Assembly: GCA_026874595.1 (NCBI GenBank)
Contig: CM049313.1
Coordinates: 17,793,508-17,857,507 of the forward strand
DNA from: Sipunculus nudus
Lineage: Eukaryota; Annelida; Sipuncula; Golfingiida; Sipunculidae
DNA length: 64,000 nucleotides
Direction: 5' to 3'
The notes below the pieces were generated by a model that ran no database searches, was not told where the DNA came from, and was given only the letters and a program-made list of their open reading frames with translations. Position numbers and translations under genes: made by a program. Positions 48,634 to 60,191 of the stretch are shown here, one piece after another. The first letter of the stretch is position 1; every line of letters begins with the position of its first letter.

Positions 48634-49697
48634 AGAAGAAGAAGAATACATTAATTCCTTATAGTATATATTTACATAAAGTTACATAGAATGGTTCCTC
48701 AGTTATTATGCCCTGCAAATAAACAAATTTAAACAGTATTTGCTAACATCGATAGTACATTTAGTTATGATAACTAAAGCTAAACACTCTCGATTATGAC
48801 TCACATGGTGACGTTAGGTAGTCTGGATTGTTTAGTGGTAACACGCTGTAAGGCCGCTGTGCATAGGTTTGTGTACGTGTTTAATGCATACATTAAGCAA
48901 AATTGAGGGCAGATGCGTTCCGTTTGTTCCTCGATTTTGGATTTGAATTTGCACATTATTTGGCCTTGGCGCACGCTTGTGTTAATCTTATCAAATTATT
49001 TAAAATTAATGCTATAGTCCAATTTAATGTATAAGACTGGTACATGACCTCTGACATTTATAATCAAATTGACAATCAAGCAGACCGGTAAGCAAGTGGA
49101 AGGTCAGATATGAGTGTTGTGAGTGAAAACAGAATTAATGCAGTTATGAGTGACGATATATTATTAAATTGGCAAACATTAGCCATAATTCAATTAGTGG
49201 ATGGAACAGGTAGATATCCTGTGGGTTGACCTTAAACTGCACGTGCGGCACGATTCAAACCAATTCTGAATTGTAAGGAAGGTCGTAGGTGAATGTCATG
49301 ATTAATACCTTAATATCCGAATGTGAAATGTGAAATTTTTACAACCCACAGTATCCCAGGTGCGCTTGGCCAATGAGTGTTTATCATCCAGCTAAACAAA
49401 ACACACACCACGCTTCTGGCAATTCCCTATGCTTCGATCTACAGTGCGTGGGTTTGTTTCTATGTCCCTTCACAAATACTTTCATTGTGCCGGTACTCCT
49501 CCGCGTGCAACAGATGGACACAAACAAAGTGAACAATTCAGGTATATTTACCATCGCCTACTGAATTTAAAACCATTACCACACAGGTCTCAAACCATCA
49601 ACATCGTAACCATACTCGAAGATTCTCCGCAGGTTTGTTACAGGTAAGGACGATAATGGCTCTACTGATTCTATCAAATACCAATGCTTATAAGGAT

Positions 49698-49841
49698 GGA
49701 CCTGGACAGTCGAGTGGTAACACTTTCGGCTCCGTCCGCTGGCTACCCTGGTTTGATTCATGGCGTGGATATGAGAGCGGATTGTAGTGGCAGGGAACTG
49801 AGACCGATTTCCCCCCTGGCTGTCTGGTTTCCTCCAACTCT
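49698..49841 (+). mobile_element. Truncated SINE (family 2) in unit 3
   Basis: Same position in the unit as 36766 and 41905, but the 3' third and tail are deleted with adjoining sequence. Confidence 0.82.
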
Positions 49842-50265
49842 TTAAGTACACAATAACGGTCTATGTGCTGAAGATTTCAGCTGTTCTGCACACAAATAGC
49901 CTTTGTTTCGGAAAGAGTGTCCATGTGACATTTTACTCTCATGAACCTGAAAAAAAACCCAACAACATTAATGTGAAACAGCAAGTTTATGTAGATCAAC
50001 AGCTTGATTTGTCGTTACAAGACGTCGTATCTTCATACTATTGAAGATACACACTGATTCATTCAGCCGCACTGGCGACTGTTTCATGGATATAGATAAA
50101 TGGTTAACTATTTAATCATTCAGATGACTTAGATACACAGGTTCTACGCGGCTACCTTTAGCATTAAGGGCATCGAGAATCTTACAGTCAAAGAAAGTTA
50201 TTTAAACCTCTTCCGTTTCTGGTGCATGTGTTCAGACGGTGCGCGAAAAGTGTATTTATTAGCAA

Positions 50266-53055
50266 ACCTGTAAGCTTATCCGATTGCGCAGCGTCGTTTG
50301 TCCGCCGCCCATGGTTATGAGAAGCTGAACCCATGCTATCTAAGAAACCGTCAGAGTTAGCAGCTCCTTATTGCATGTAAGAATCAGTCACATGTCAGAC
50401 TTTATCGGATTAAGCTTATTCCTTTTTATTTTGGAATCTGTATTAACTTAGATTTTATATAGGGAAAAAGCTTAAAACCCTTTAAAATCTTCTTCTCCGA
50501 AAATGTCCAGCCAATTTGTTCAATATTTCACAGAAATAATTCCAAAAACGATCTTTCTCAAGTTTGTTCGAATGGTTTCATTTCGGTGATTTTTAGCCAA
50601 GTTATAGGAAGCTGAACTTAGTCATTTGTCAAAAAAAAAAAAAACATACTAAAATCAAAATGGATCATCTATGGATAATATTGACAAGGATGTTTCTCAA
50701 ACGGTTTTTAAAATTAAGAATTATGATTTAAATAAGTCATCATACCAGTTAGATATTAACTGCCATGAGTATTCAGCTCTCTAAGCTATATAAAGATGGT
50801 TTTACATGGATTATAAATAATTTGTATCCATGCTCTACTTAATTCAAGATTTTATCTTTAGTGAGATGTATCTATATTATAATTTTTCATTCAGTATGCA
50901 ACTGTAATAATTTTTCCTACATCCATAATTTTCTTTTTATGAAAAGTCAGCTGAAAAGTATTTGTATTTGGAAAATGTATTTCAATGTTATTTAAAGTAG
51001 GGACCATTTCTTTGTACAGATGGCAGCACTGGGTAGTGCCTGGATATCTATGTCACTGGCAAAGATTGTTTAAGCTCTATAAATAACTTTGGCACAGTGC
51101 CAAGACAACAATTTTTCTGTGGCTTCAATTCGTATATGTGCTTTTGGTAAAAAGTGCTCATATCTCAGGAGTGGGTCAAGGTATATGTCAGAAATTTGGC
51201 ATGTTCATCCAAGTTTGATAGTTGTCACGTAAATCAGACAGGTGGCGCAATCTACCTTCCGGTTTTCATAGAACAAATGCCCTTTTCTTAGGGTTGATTT
51301 GCAGTATTGGCCTGAAATTATGCATATTCAAATATTTATGTCTCCTTTATCTTATACTGAAGAGTGATGGCACCATCTGCAATCGTTTTCTCGTGGTGTC
51401 CATTTATACATGTGCTTTTGATAAAAATTGCTAATATCTCATCAGTGGTTAAAGGTGTTGGTGTGAAATTTGGCATGTCCATCGATCTTGGAAAGTTGCG
51501 ATGTAAACAAGACAGGTGGCGCCGGTTTTTATAGAATAAATAAATACCCTTTCCTCAGAAGTGATTTGCAGTATTGGCCTGAAATTGTGTATATCAATAG
51601 ATCTGAGACTCTTCCATCTTGTACTTAAGACTGGTGGCGCCATCTTCAATCACTCTTCCTTTGCGTCGATCCAAATATGTGCTTTTGCTGGAAATTGCTA
51701 ATATCTCAGCAGTGGTTCAAGGTATTGGGCTAAAATTTGGCATGTCCATCCATTTTGGAAATATTCCTCATAAACCAGATAGGTTCCGCCACCTACCTTC
51801 CTGTTTCTGTAGAATAAATAATTGCTCTTTCCAAAGGATCAGTGTTCCGTATTGGCATGAAATTGTACATGTCCATTGATCTTGGACTCCTCCATCTTGT
51901 ACCCAGTGGTGCCATCTGTAATTGTTTTTCTGTGGTGTCCATCTGTACATTTGCTTTGGCTGAAAACTCTCAGGAGTGGTTCAAAATATTGGGCTGAAAT
52001 TTGCCATGTTAATCCATCTTGGAAAGTTTTCTCAGATTGCTGCAGGCGGTTTCTTTGAATAAATTATTGCTCTTTCCGCAGAGTCTCAGAGTGCACTATA
52101 TTCAGGAATGGTGCGATATAAGAATTAATCCACCCCTCACTACACCTATACCACTCTGTCTGACTTCAGTGGATACACACTGTCACTTGTCGATTACTCG
52201 TTTTCTTGTTGTTTCATGCATCTGTGCACAAAGTCTTACAGTAGGTTGACGAATCTGCCTGAAATTGTTCCTGTCTTTACAGTTTTTATGGCTTACTCAT
52301 ACGCAAGACTGATGATGCCACTTACAATCATTTTTTATGTTGTACGCACCCATAAGATAATTCAGCAGTGACTTTTCTGTGATTGCTGCACGAACTCAGG
52401 TTGAAAATGTTCAGTGCTTGAATTGTACATATACATGTCACATATGTACTTGAAATGTAATAATTGAAATAATTGAAAGCATTACACCTGGTGTATATCC
52501 TGTTGCACAGTTTCGCATTAGGCCTGTAGCCCTTGTTTGATATTTTGACCTGTCTTTGATGCTTTGAAGGCGTTCTCGTTCACTAGACAGGTGTCTTCAC
52601 CTGCAATGACTTTTGCACAGTGTATGTCCCTGCTTATTTCTCCGGAGGAATTTGATATATCAGCCTGAAATTAGGCATAATTATACATCTCGGATAGCTT
52701 TGTCATATACAAAACTGGTGGCGCCTCCTACAAAGATTTTTGCACAGTGTATGTCCCTGCTTCCTTTTTAGGAGGGGTTTGATATATCAGCATGAAATTG
52801 CGCATATATTTTCATATCTGATTCCTTCGTCGTATACAAGGCTGGTGGTGCCAGTTAAAATATTTTTTGTGGTGTGTGCACCCATGCCAGAATTTCGGCA
52901 GTGATGTTTGTGTAATTTGTTCTTATTCAAAATGTTTAGTACTTGCATTGTTCATATACATGTTACACATAAACTTGAAAAGTAATGGTCCAGCTTTGTA
53001 GCATTATACCTGGTGTATATCCTATTGCACAGGTTCGCATTAGCCCTGTTGGCCT
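50266..53055 (+). mobile_element. About 2.8-kb insertion with internal tandem repeats (Helitron-like candidate)
   Basis: Defined by comparison with unit 1. There 'GTATTTATTTTTATATTTT' runs straight into TTCGTTTGATTGGATCTGC (38617-38657), whereas here 2.8 kb intervene. The insertion contains about four tandem copies of an about 270-bp unit (landmark TGTGCTTTTG at 51137, 51411, 51679, 51951; also 'AATTTGGCATGTCCATC' and 'CAGACAGGTGGCGC'). A direct repeat of about 220 bp follows (52320-52540 and 52840-53060, 'CACCTGGTGTATATCCTGTT'). No terminal inverted repeats, no open frame. Bivalve non-autonomous Helitron-type elements are known to carry core tandem repeats, but no diagnostic ends were verified, so the class is inference. 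Confidence 0.6.
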
Positions 53056-53251
53056 TGTTTCTATATTTTGTTCGTTGGATTAGATCTGCAGTTGTCATTT
53101 AGGCCGGAACCCTTGTAGGCTTATTTATCATTCATGAAATAGACTCCAAAGCAGTTCCCAGGATCTAAGGAATCGTTGCAGACAGATAGTATGCAGACGG
53201 CGTGTCGGGTCTGAACATCACCTTTTTAGCCCCAGATTGGAATATTAACAG

Positions 53252-53259
<8 letters not shown>

Positions 53260-53310
<51 letters not shown>
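53260..53310. repeat. (TA)n microsatellite
   Basis: TA tract at the junction where the LINE is inserted. Confidence 0.95.
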
Positions 53311-53312
<2 letters not shown>

Positions 53313-55552
53313 AATGAGATTTTGAGGAATTGGCAGCTGCATATTCTACACTTTTTGACATATTTAACAAACATGCCCTATTGCTCACGAAAACTGTACG
53401 TTTTTAGAAAGAAAAGAGTGGTATACATCAGAGCTGAAACAATGAAAGAAGGCAAAACGTATTGCTGAGAATACATGGAAAAGAACCAAACCGCTGATAA
53501 TGCTGTTCTTATTAAAGCTAAAAGTAATATCTACATAAATAAGTGAGAAAGAGCAAAAGGCACATAACTATGCGGATTAGGTGAGAAAACTTTGACGGAA
53601 ATTTTAATAAAATATTTTGTCTTTTGGATCGCTTGTCGAATTCCTACAAGGATAATGCACTGCTGATAAGTGGCCCTTAAAAAATAGTTGAAGACTTTGG
53701 ACATTTTGTTCAAGACAAAATTATTAAGATTAGATATTCAGTCGATGGCATTATATCTACCAAAATATTGGTGAATTTGAACATAAATATAAAAAAATGT
53801 GAGTAGTGAGACTTTGGATAGTTTTGTAAGAATGATGATGTCAGAAAATTTGTTTCTATTTCGAATTCTAAGTATTGTGATCTGGATCCTCTGCGAACAA
53901 TTTTATTGAAGCAGTGTTTAGATGTTAGGTTACCTGTTGTATCCCGTATCATTAACAAGTTGCTTAAACAGGGTCATTTTTTTCTAGAATGTTGGAATGC
54001 TCTTATGTTAGTCCGTTATTAAAAAGGTCGGGTTTGATCGCGAATTCAAGAACAGTGAGCAATCTCTTATATATTTCAAAATTAGTAGAAACAGACGCCA
54101 TAGACCAATATGTGCTTTATCTTCAAAGGAATGATCAGATGCCGGAGAAAAATGCAGCCTACAGGAGAAACTACACTGCAAAAGAATATTATTACGTGTG
54201 CACTCCCACATTTTTGAATAGTATGGATGCTAAACAGATTACGCTTTTAGTACTTCTAGACCCTTGTGCTGCTTTTGATATAATAAATAAAGAAATTTTA
54301 TCTGATATTTTTCAACATAAATTCAAAATTGGTGGGACAGATGCTCACTGGTTTTGGGAATATCTTACTGACCGTAACCAGCGAGTACTCACTGATGGCA
54401 TTTTATCAAGCAAATTTAAGATGTGTTTTGGTGTTCCCCAAGGAAGTGTAGCAGGATCAGTATTGTTTTTGTCATACTTATGTTCCTTATATGAACTTAT
54501 TCAAACGTAACTTCCAGATATTGGTTGTTTTGCAGATGACAATCAGTTATATATATCATTTAAGCCTGAAGGTGATGATGAGATCAAAACATTCGGGGAA
54601 ATTATATCCTGTGTTACTGCAGTAAGGGAGTGGATGCTACAACATAACTTAAAAATAAATGACAATAATTATACTCTTTGGCAGTAGGCAACAACTTAGT
54701 CTTGCTTTGAATTAAATAAATGTGGGTAGTATCTCGTATGAAAGCGGTAGACAAAGTGAGTGATTTGGGAATGGTCTTTGGATTAACGATGGGTATGAGA
54801 GACATATTAAATGCTGTATGTAGAAGGGAGTTTTATCAACTATATAGATTGAGGCAGATTAGGAAATAAATAGACAATAACACTTTGTGTACTTTGGCTC
54901 ATGATTTTGTGACCTCACACTTGGATTTTGGCGACAAATAAGCAAATTGAAGCGATTACTAAATGCAGCGGCTCGTCTGATTTTGGCTAAAAGAAAATTT
55001 GAAAGTGCAAAGGAGTGTCTAAAGACTCTACACTGGCTTCCGATACGTATGCGAATAGATTTAAGAATTGCTCTTTTAGTGTATAAGAACACATCAGAAA
55101 TGTTACCTTCAAACCAAGGTGAACTGATAAAGGAGAGGACCAGTAAAATAACTCTTCGGTCAAATTTTTGGATCCGGCTTTTCACTTTTTAAGCAAACAC
55201 CGAAATTTATGGTAAGCATGCTTTTATGTATGCAGCATAAACTGTTTGGAATGGACTGCCCGAAGACATTCAGGCAGTTGGCTCTTTTGCCATTTTTAAA
55301 ATTGGTTAAAAACCTATTATTTTAGGCAAGTGTTTAGCTTATTTTATATGCATATTTTGTATTTGTCATTCTCTTTATATACCCTGTGTGAATGTTTTAA
55401 AATGTTCTGTATCTTGCATGTAATGAGATAATTTATCATTGTTTTAATGTTTTTTATGTACTTTTATGTATGTATTCTTGATTTGTTAACCGCTGTCGGG
55501 TATTGCATTTTATGTATGGTCGGTCTAAATAATCTAATAAACTAACTATAAC

Positions 55553-55555
<3 letters not shown>
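53313..55555 (+). mobile_element. Degenerate LINE (CR1/L2-like non-LTR retrotransposon), 5' truncated
   Basis: Interrupts unit 3 between a TA tract and 'ATAATGGTCAACGTTTACAA'-type sequence that continues sub-block B. Carries a broken reverse transcriptase (next entry), then a short 3' UTR with 'TTGTTAACCGCTGTCGGGTA' and an end near 55550 that merges into TA repeats. The beginning is not sharp. Confidence 0.75.
53840..55190 (+). pseudogene. LINE reverse transcriptase fragment with premature stops
   Basis: The plus-strand reading starts near 53860 with YCDLDPLRTILLKQCL, then in the frame from 53989 SGLIANSRTVSNLLYISKLV (finger/palm entry). LLVLLDPCAAFDIINKEIL carries motif A with the catalytic aspartate. 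FGVPQGSVAG (about 54428) matches RT motif B (PQGS-xG). A TAA at 54508-54510 breaks the frame just before CFADDNQLYISF, the F-x-DD catalytic motif C (54526-54561). After more disruptions, RLLNAAARLILAKRKFESAK and LHWLPIRMRIDLRIALLVYK (54951-55085) match the conserved C-terminal region of CR1/L2/Rex-type ORF2 proteins. No endonuclease domain is left intact. Non-functional. Confidence 0.85.
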
Positions 55556-55585
<30 letters not shown>

Positions 55586-56390
55586 AATGGTCAACGTTTA
55601 CAATCACTGTTATTAGAAAATAATACGGTCAAGTTTTTAAAGTATCTATTCCTCTCTTCCTGGCGTCAAAAGTTGACCAAAGGAATATGATGATAAGTTC
55701 TCAATTATCCAACGCATCAAATGTGAGGTGTGTTAATTAATAATTCCACGCATATTTGAAATTAATTTCCAACATTCATATGTAAATATTATTTCACTAT
55801 AAATTGTACTTTTATACGTCAACACATAGAGTATAATAACATGTAGGAGTTATACTTATAAACAAAAGTAAGTCCACTTTCGTCCTCAATGTGCTCTGAA
55901 ACCGCTACGAACACTGTGTTATATCTCATTTTAAAGTTTATTTATCTCGCAGTGAATAAAATGAGAATAAATAATGATTAATGTACATATCATTTTGGGT
56001 GATATTTGCGTCTTTAAAGAGGTTACCACCGAAAAAAGCCAAACTGTTATCTTCAAAGACCGGAATGCACCTGTGCTCGCTTATTGATGATCTACAAAAC
56101 ATATGCTTGGGTGTGACACAATTGCATTATTAAGGTCGATTGTGCATTATAAGATTATGTTGTAGTCACGGATATAGATATGTTTGGCCTGTCAATTCAC
56201 GTGTCACTTTCCCACTTGAATTGTCAGTAAATTTGAATAAAAAAAACTCTATTTAGGAAACGGAGAAGTTCAATCAAGGGGGATTAATTACAAACCCTAA
56301 TAATAGGTCCAAAGGTCAGGAAAAAGGGGAAGGGGGTCCATATAGGTAAAACAAATAGGTCTGAAACCCTTCGAGATTAATTGCCTAGAC

Positions 56391-56955
56391 CTCCCTTGGG
56401 GTCCGCTTTTGCTGCTAACAAGGTATTTATATTCCCGTTTCTTTCCTTATAAACGGTCGCCTTGCCTAAAAAAATACATTTAATTCATGTCATATCTTCC
56501 TTAATTAAACTATAATTCTAACAATAATAATATATGTATCCAATCAAAGATCTTCGAAAACCTAAATGCCCTGCCTCTCATTCCGCTATGCAAATGTAAA
56601 CAAACATCACAGACCAGGTCTTCAAGGTAAACATACCGATGATAAATTACATGCCAAGAGCAAGGCGCCACAAAATAAGTGTAAAATTATTTGTACATAT
56701 CTTCATGAGACAGTATTGCATTCAACATCCATATTTTATTTAAGTTTTAGAGTGAAAATACTCCATCATTATCATCTTATTTAATACAATCCCAAATCTT
56801 GATAAAAAGCTACACACACAGTGATAGAAATAAATTTTTCTTCTATTATTTTTTTTTCCTTGGTGGGCACATATACGCGTGTCATATATTATTTGAACGA
56901 TATTCTCAAATGCATAACTGATGCAGGAATTTCTTTCAGCGTACATATCGTCACA
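56391..56955 (+). promoter_or_regulatory. Upstream region of the secreted-peptide gene, with 5' UTR exon border
   Basis: A pyrimidine-rich acceptor 'GGAATTTCTTTCAG' ends at 56939, leaving 16 bp of 5' UTR before the ATG. This is the same layout as the C1q gene, where an acceptor lies 6 bp before its ATG. It implies an upstream non-coding exon and promoter, which I cannot pinpoint. Confidence 0.45.
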
Positions 56956-59229
56956 ATGATCTGGGTGTTGTTGTGTGTGGCCAGTCTGCTTATCGCGGAA
57001 TATACTCAGGCTGAAGTAAACAAATCACCCGAGGATCCCGATCTACACCTTATTAAAGTACGTTTTTTTTGTTTATCCTTGTTAGGAAACAGCTTCAGGT
57101 GTTTTACCTAACATTTCTTCAATGGGATCCTGTCGTGCCAAAAGCTCTCCCTAGGAAATGAGTGCTAATCCCAAGTACAATTATTATTGTTTTTGTTTGT
57201 TTGGCTTAAATGCCTCTTTGGTTGGATGGCATAACCACGAAGGCAAATAAATATTCCATCCTCACAGGAGCAGAGAACTGTTGACCCTACATACTTTTTT
57301 TGTTGCAGAATCCACTGTCCACATTATTAAAAATATAATTATATGATATATATATATATTAACTAGTGGTACAAACCATGTAAAAAAATAATTTGAGTTT
57401 ATAAAAAAATATTTTATAATTTCCTGAGACAAAGTTATTGAGGTTTTGTATTATCAGACTCAAGATATCGATACTTTTGTTACCCTGTATAACTAACTTT
57501 TCATTTTGGTCATGCATCTGACCAAAATATTTCTGCTATTGGCCGTTCCCAATCATTCATTTTGAGTCCCCGAAAATATTTTAACAACATCCAAAATCTT
57601 AAAACTTGATTTTAAAATAAAATGTGTTTGTTTTATTAAAATCATGTTGACTATTTGATACTGAAATATTTGGAGTTAGTATGTCCACTGTATGAAGGAA
57701 AAAAAATGGAAATGAGCTATTTCATTCTTGTCCTTTGAAAACCTATAAAACAAATATGTGAGCAACTTATCGTTTACCGTTTCAGTCGCATTTTATTTTT
57801 AAATATCAAAGCATCTTATTAATTTCTTTATATGATCCCCATGAATTTCTTCTATGATATTGCTATTGTCATTACTTGATATATTCCGGATAATTTAAAG
57901 GCCTGCCAATAATATAATATAGTTGTTAGTTACTGATCATGCATCCGGTCTGCTCCATTCTTATTAATTTTGACCAGGTCACTGCATTCTGTGGTCCGGC
58001 ATCAAACCATTGCTGATAAAAACAAAGCTGGCTTGTTGTATATCGTGATGCAAGAGTTAATCCATAAACACATACAGTGGAGCGCCGTTTATCCGAACAC
58101 CGTTTATCCGGAAAATCTTTTATCCTTAATTAAAATTGGAGAACCAAAATTATGGCCGTTTATCCGTAATTTTGAAAATCTGGAAATATAAAAATAATAT
58201 TTATTCAATAGGTAGAACTGATAATGTCTCGTGTATTTACTCCCGGTCTAGAATTATGAATGCATCACCGGTTTATTTCTGCAGGTGTGACAATGCCTAA
58301 TTACCCAAGCCGTACACACGCAGCATTGCCTTCGCTGGGGCTTATACTCATTTGAGCAGTTGTAGGTGTGAGAGCGAGTAGATTTTGAGCTGATAATGTT
58401 GGAATCTGATACGCTCGAACTTGTACTCATCTAAGCAGTTTTAAGCAGTGAAGGCAAATATATCTTCTATATAAGCTATACCATGACAAGAAAGTTCATT
58501 CATAATTTAGCAATTCTTCACCGCGACAACACAACACTCCAGTTTCATGTCAGATTGAGCCGGGGTCTCGCAAGCGAAAACTTGACGACAAGCTGTCTTT
58601 TATCTAAAAGATCTTGAAGATAAACTGTACATTTATCTAAAACTTTTTTTATATTTTGTCAATTTCTACATTGCGGCAAGTAAAAAATGAGTCTCACAAG
58701 CAAATTTAGTTTAACAAAGGCGGTTAATCTATCATGGCGGATTTCTACACGTTCAGCGAAAGATTTACTGGTACATCTACTTCACTGACAAATAATCTTA
58801 ATAAAGTAATTAAAGATATTAAAATAGCTTGATTGAAAGTTTAATTTGTTCATTCTGTATAAGTAAAAAGGTATTTATCACACATTATTCCGTTCTGGTC
58901 CCTTTTTTTTAACTATCAAAGCTAACCGAAGTCCGTAACACCGTACCACCATTTAGTAGTAATACCGGATGACAACATCGATGAAACGATTTTATTTTAC
59001 AAATGACCGTTCATCCGAACGTTCGTTTATTCGAACAAAAACCGTGTCCACCGAGATGTTCGGATGAACGGCACTCCACTATATCATTTTCGTCACACCT
59101 TACTTTCAGGATATACATGAATCAGGTAAATATTTTAAAAGGTAAACCTACTGTTTTCCCGAATAGTTCTTTCTTTATCAAGACAATGTTGGTTGAGGTT
59201 CCGAATGTCTGTGATAACAAACACGCACA

Positions 59230-59283
<54 letters not shown>

Positions 59284-59540
59284 CTAATATGTCATGTTAT
59301 TTATTGTTTTTTGTTATTAATTTATAAAAGATATACTTTTGTTTAAAATTTAGGAGCCGCAGAGAAGGGACGATCATGGAGGTAGGTGTTTTACCCAAAA
59401 CTTGAGTACAGTGTGTTTATTTTGCTAGTGATAACAATCATTAAATATATAGTCTTATAATTTGTCCGTCTAAAATGTGAAGTGCTGGTTGTTGTTCGAG
59501 TGTTAACCTACTATATTTCTCCAGCAATCCGGTGATTATG

Positions 59541-59598
<58 letters not shown>

Positions 59599-59809
59599 TG
59601 TTTGATAATGTTGAATATCAATTCATGAAAATGAACACTCGGGAAGGCAAAGGTCCGAGCTATCCTGAAATTATCAATTATCAACTGACTTCATTTCAAT
59701 ACAGCTTCATTTAAGCTTTTGAAGATCGGTGGCATACCGTATTATTGTAAATGACGTTAAAATTACTTCAATTTCAAAAGCGACTCTTTGTGAAATAAAC
59801 GGTACTCCA

Positions 59810-59846
<37 letters not shown>

Positions 59847-60032
59847 TATAAAAAATATATATATATATATATGCGAAGCATGGATGAGTATGAGAGGAAT
59901 TCATCGATATCAATAATTGTTTCAGGTGGTGTTTTTAACGGGGGTTCTCCTGGCTTTTACCAACCGGAAAACAAGAAAATCCAGTCTAAAAAATCAGTAC
60001 CACCACCCTCCGGAAAATTTGGAGGAACCTGA
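56956..60032 (+). CDS. Novel 78-residue secreted peptide precursor (three exons)
   Basis: Exons 56956-57057 (ends phase 0 at GTACGT), 59354-59381 (28 bp, after AATTTAG, ends phase 1 at GTAGGT) and 59926-60032 with TGA. All borders are GT/AG and the phases join. Residues 1-19 (MIWVLLCVASLLIAEYTQA) are a signal peptide. The remaining 59 residues have no cysteine: an acidic N-terminal part (EVNKSPEDPDLH), EPQRRDDHG, a glycine-rich stretch (GGVFNGGSPGFYQPEN), then KKIQSKK and SVPPPSGKFGGT. RR and two KK pairs could be processing sites, so a peptide hormone or host-defence peptide precursor are possibilities. I recognise no family. An AATAAA follows at 60186. A diverged inverted copy retains exon 2 at 24853-24880. 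Intron 1 holds a pogo-like insertion. Confidence 0.7.
58075..59081. mobile_element. 1.0-kb pogo/Tigger-like element in intron 1
   Basis: The ends CAGTGGAGCGCCGTTTATCC and inverted TAGTGGAGTGCCGTTCATCC (complement of 59062-59081) form an inverted repeat of about 24 bp. TA flanks both sides (58073-58074 and 59082-59083). Block A shows the unfilled site: 'CCATATTCATATATTTAG' then 'AATATCATTTTCGTC' (complement of 25090-25125). No transposase frame; non-autonomous. Confidence 0.85.
59232..59280. repeat. (TA)n in intron 1 of the peptide gene
   Basis: TA tract 74 bp upstream of exon 2. Confidence 0.95.
59543..59592. repeat. (TA)n in intron 2
   Basis: TA tract in the short second intron. Confidence 0.95.
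59814..59875. repeat. (TA)n in intron 2 near exon 3
   Basis: Interrupted TA tract about 50 bp before the exon 3 acceptor. The same arrangement (TA next to exon 3) is seen in the block A relic. Confidence 0.93.
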
Positions 60033-60185
60033 GGAATGTTCCCGCGCCTCATGGCCCCCCTCCGTGTGCACTCTCAGTCATTCATGATAATGGAACAAAT
60101 AAGAGAAAAATGCAACGGAGAGGTTTAATTTTCTTTGCTGTCCTTACTTCCCTAAAATTACTCTTGCAAGTAGTTTCTTTGACAG

Positions 60186-60191
60186 AATAAA
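60186..60191 (+). terminator. Polyadenylation signal of the peptide gene
   Basis: AATAAA 154 bp after the TGA at 60030-60032. Confidence 0.6.

Larger units (their letters stand above)
47553..56390 (+). repeat. Tandem segmental duplication, unit 3 (interrupted, 3' truncated)
   Basis: Sub-block A copy from 47553 ('CATGGCTGCAAAAGGTGGGC' at 47573) to about 50265, resuming at 53055-53245. Partial sub-block B at about 55585-55780 ('TCAAAAGTTGACCAAAGGAA') and 56225-56345. About 800 bp present in unit 1 (36985-37690) are missing after the truncated SINE at 49841. Two large private insertions (50266-53055; 53313-55555) interrupt it. Confidence 0.8.
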
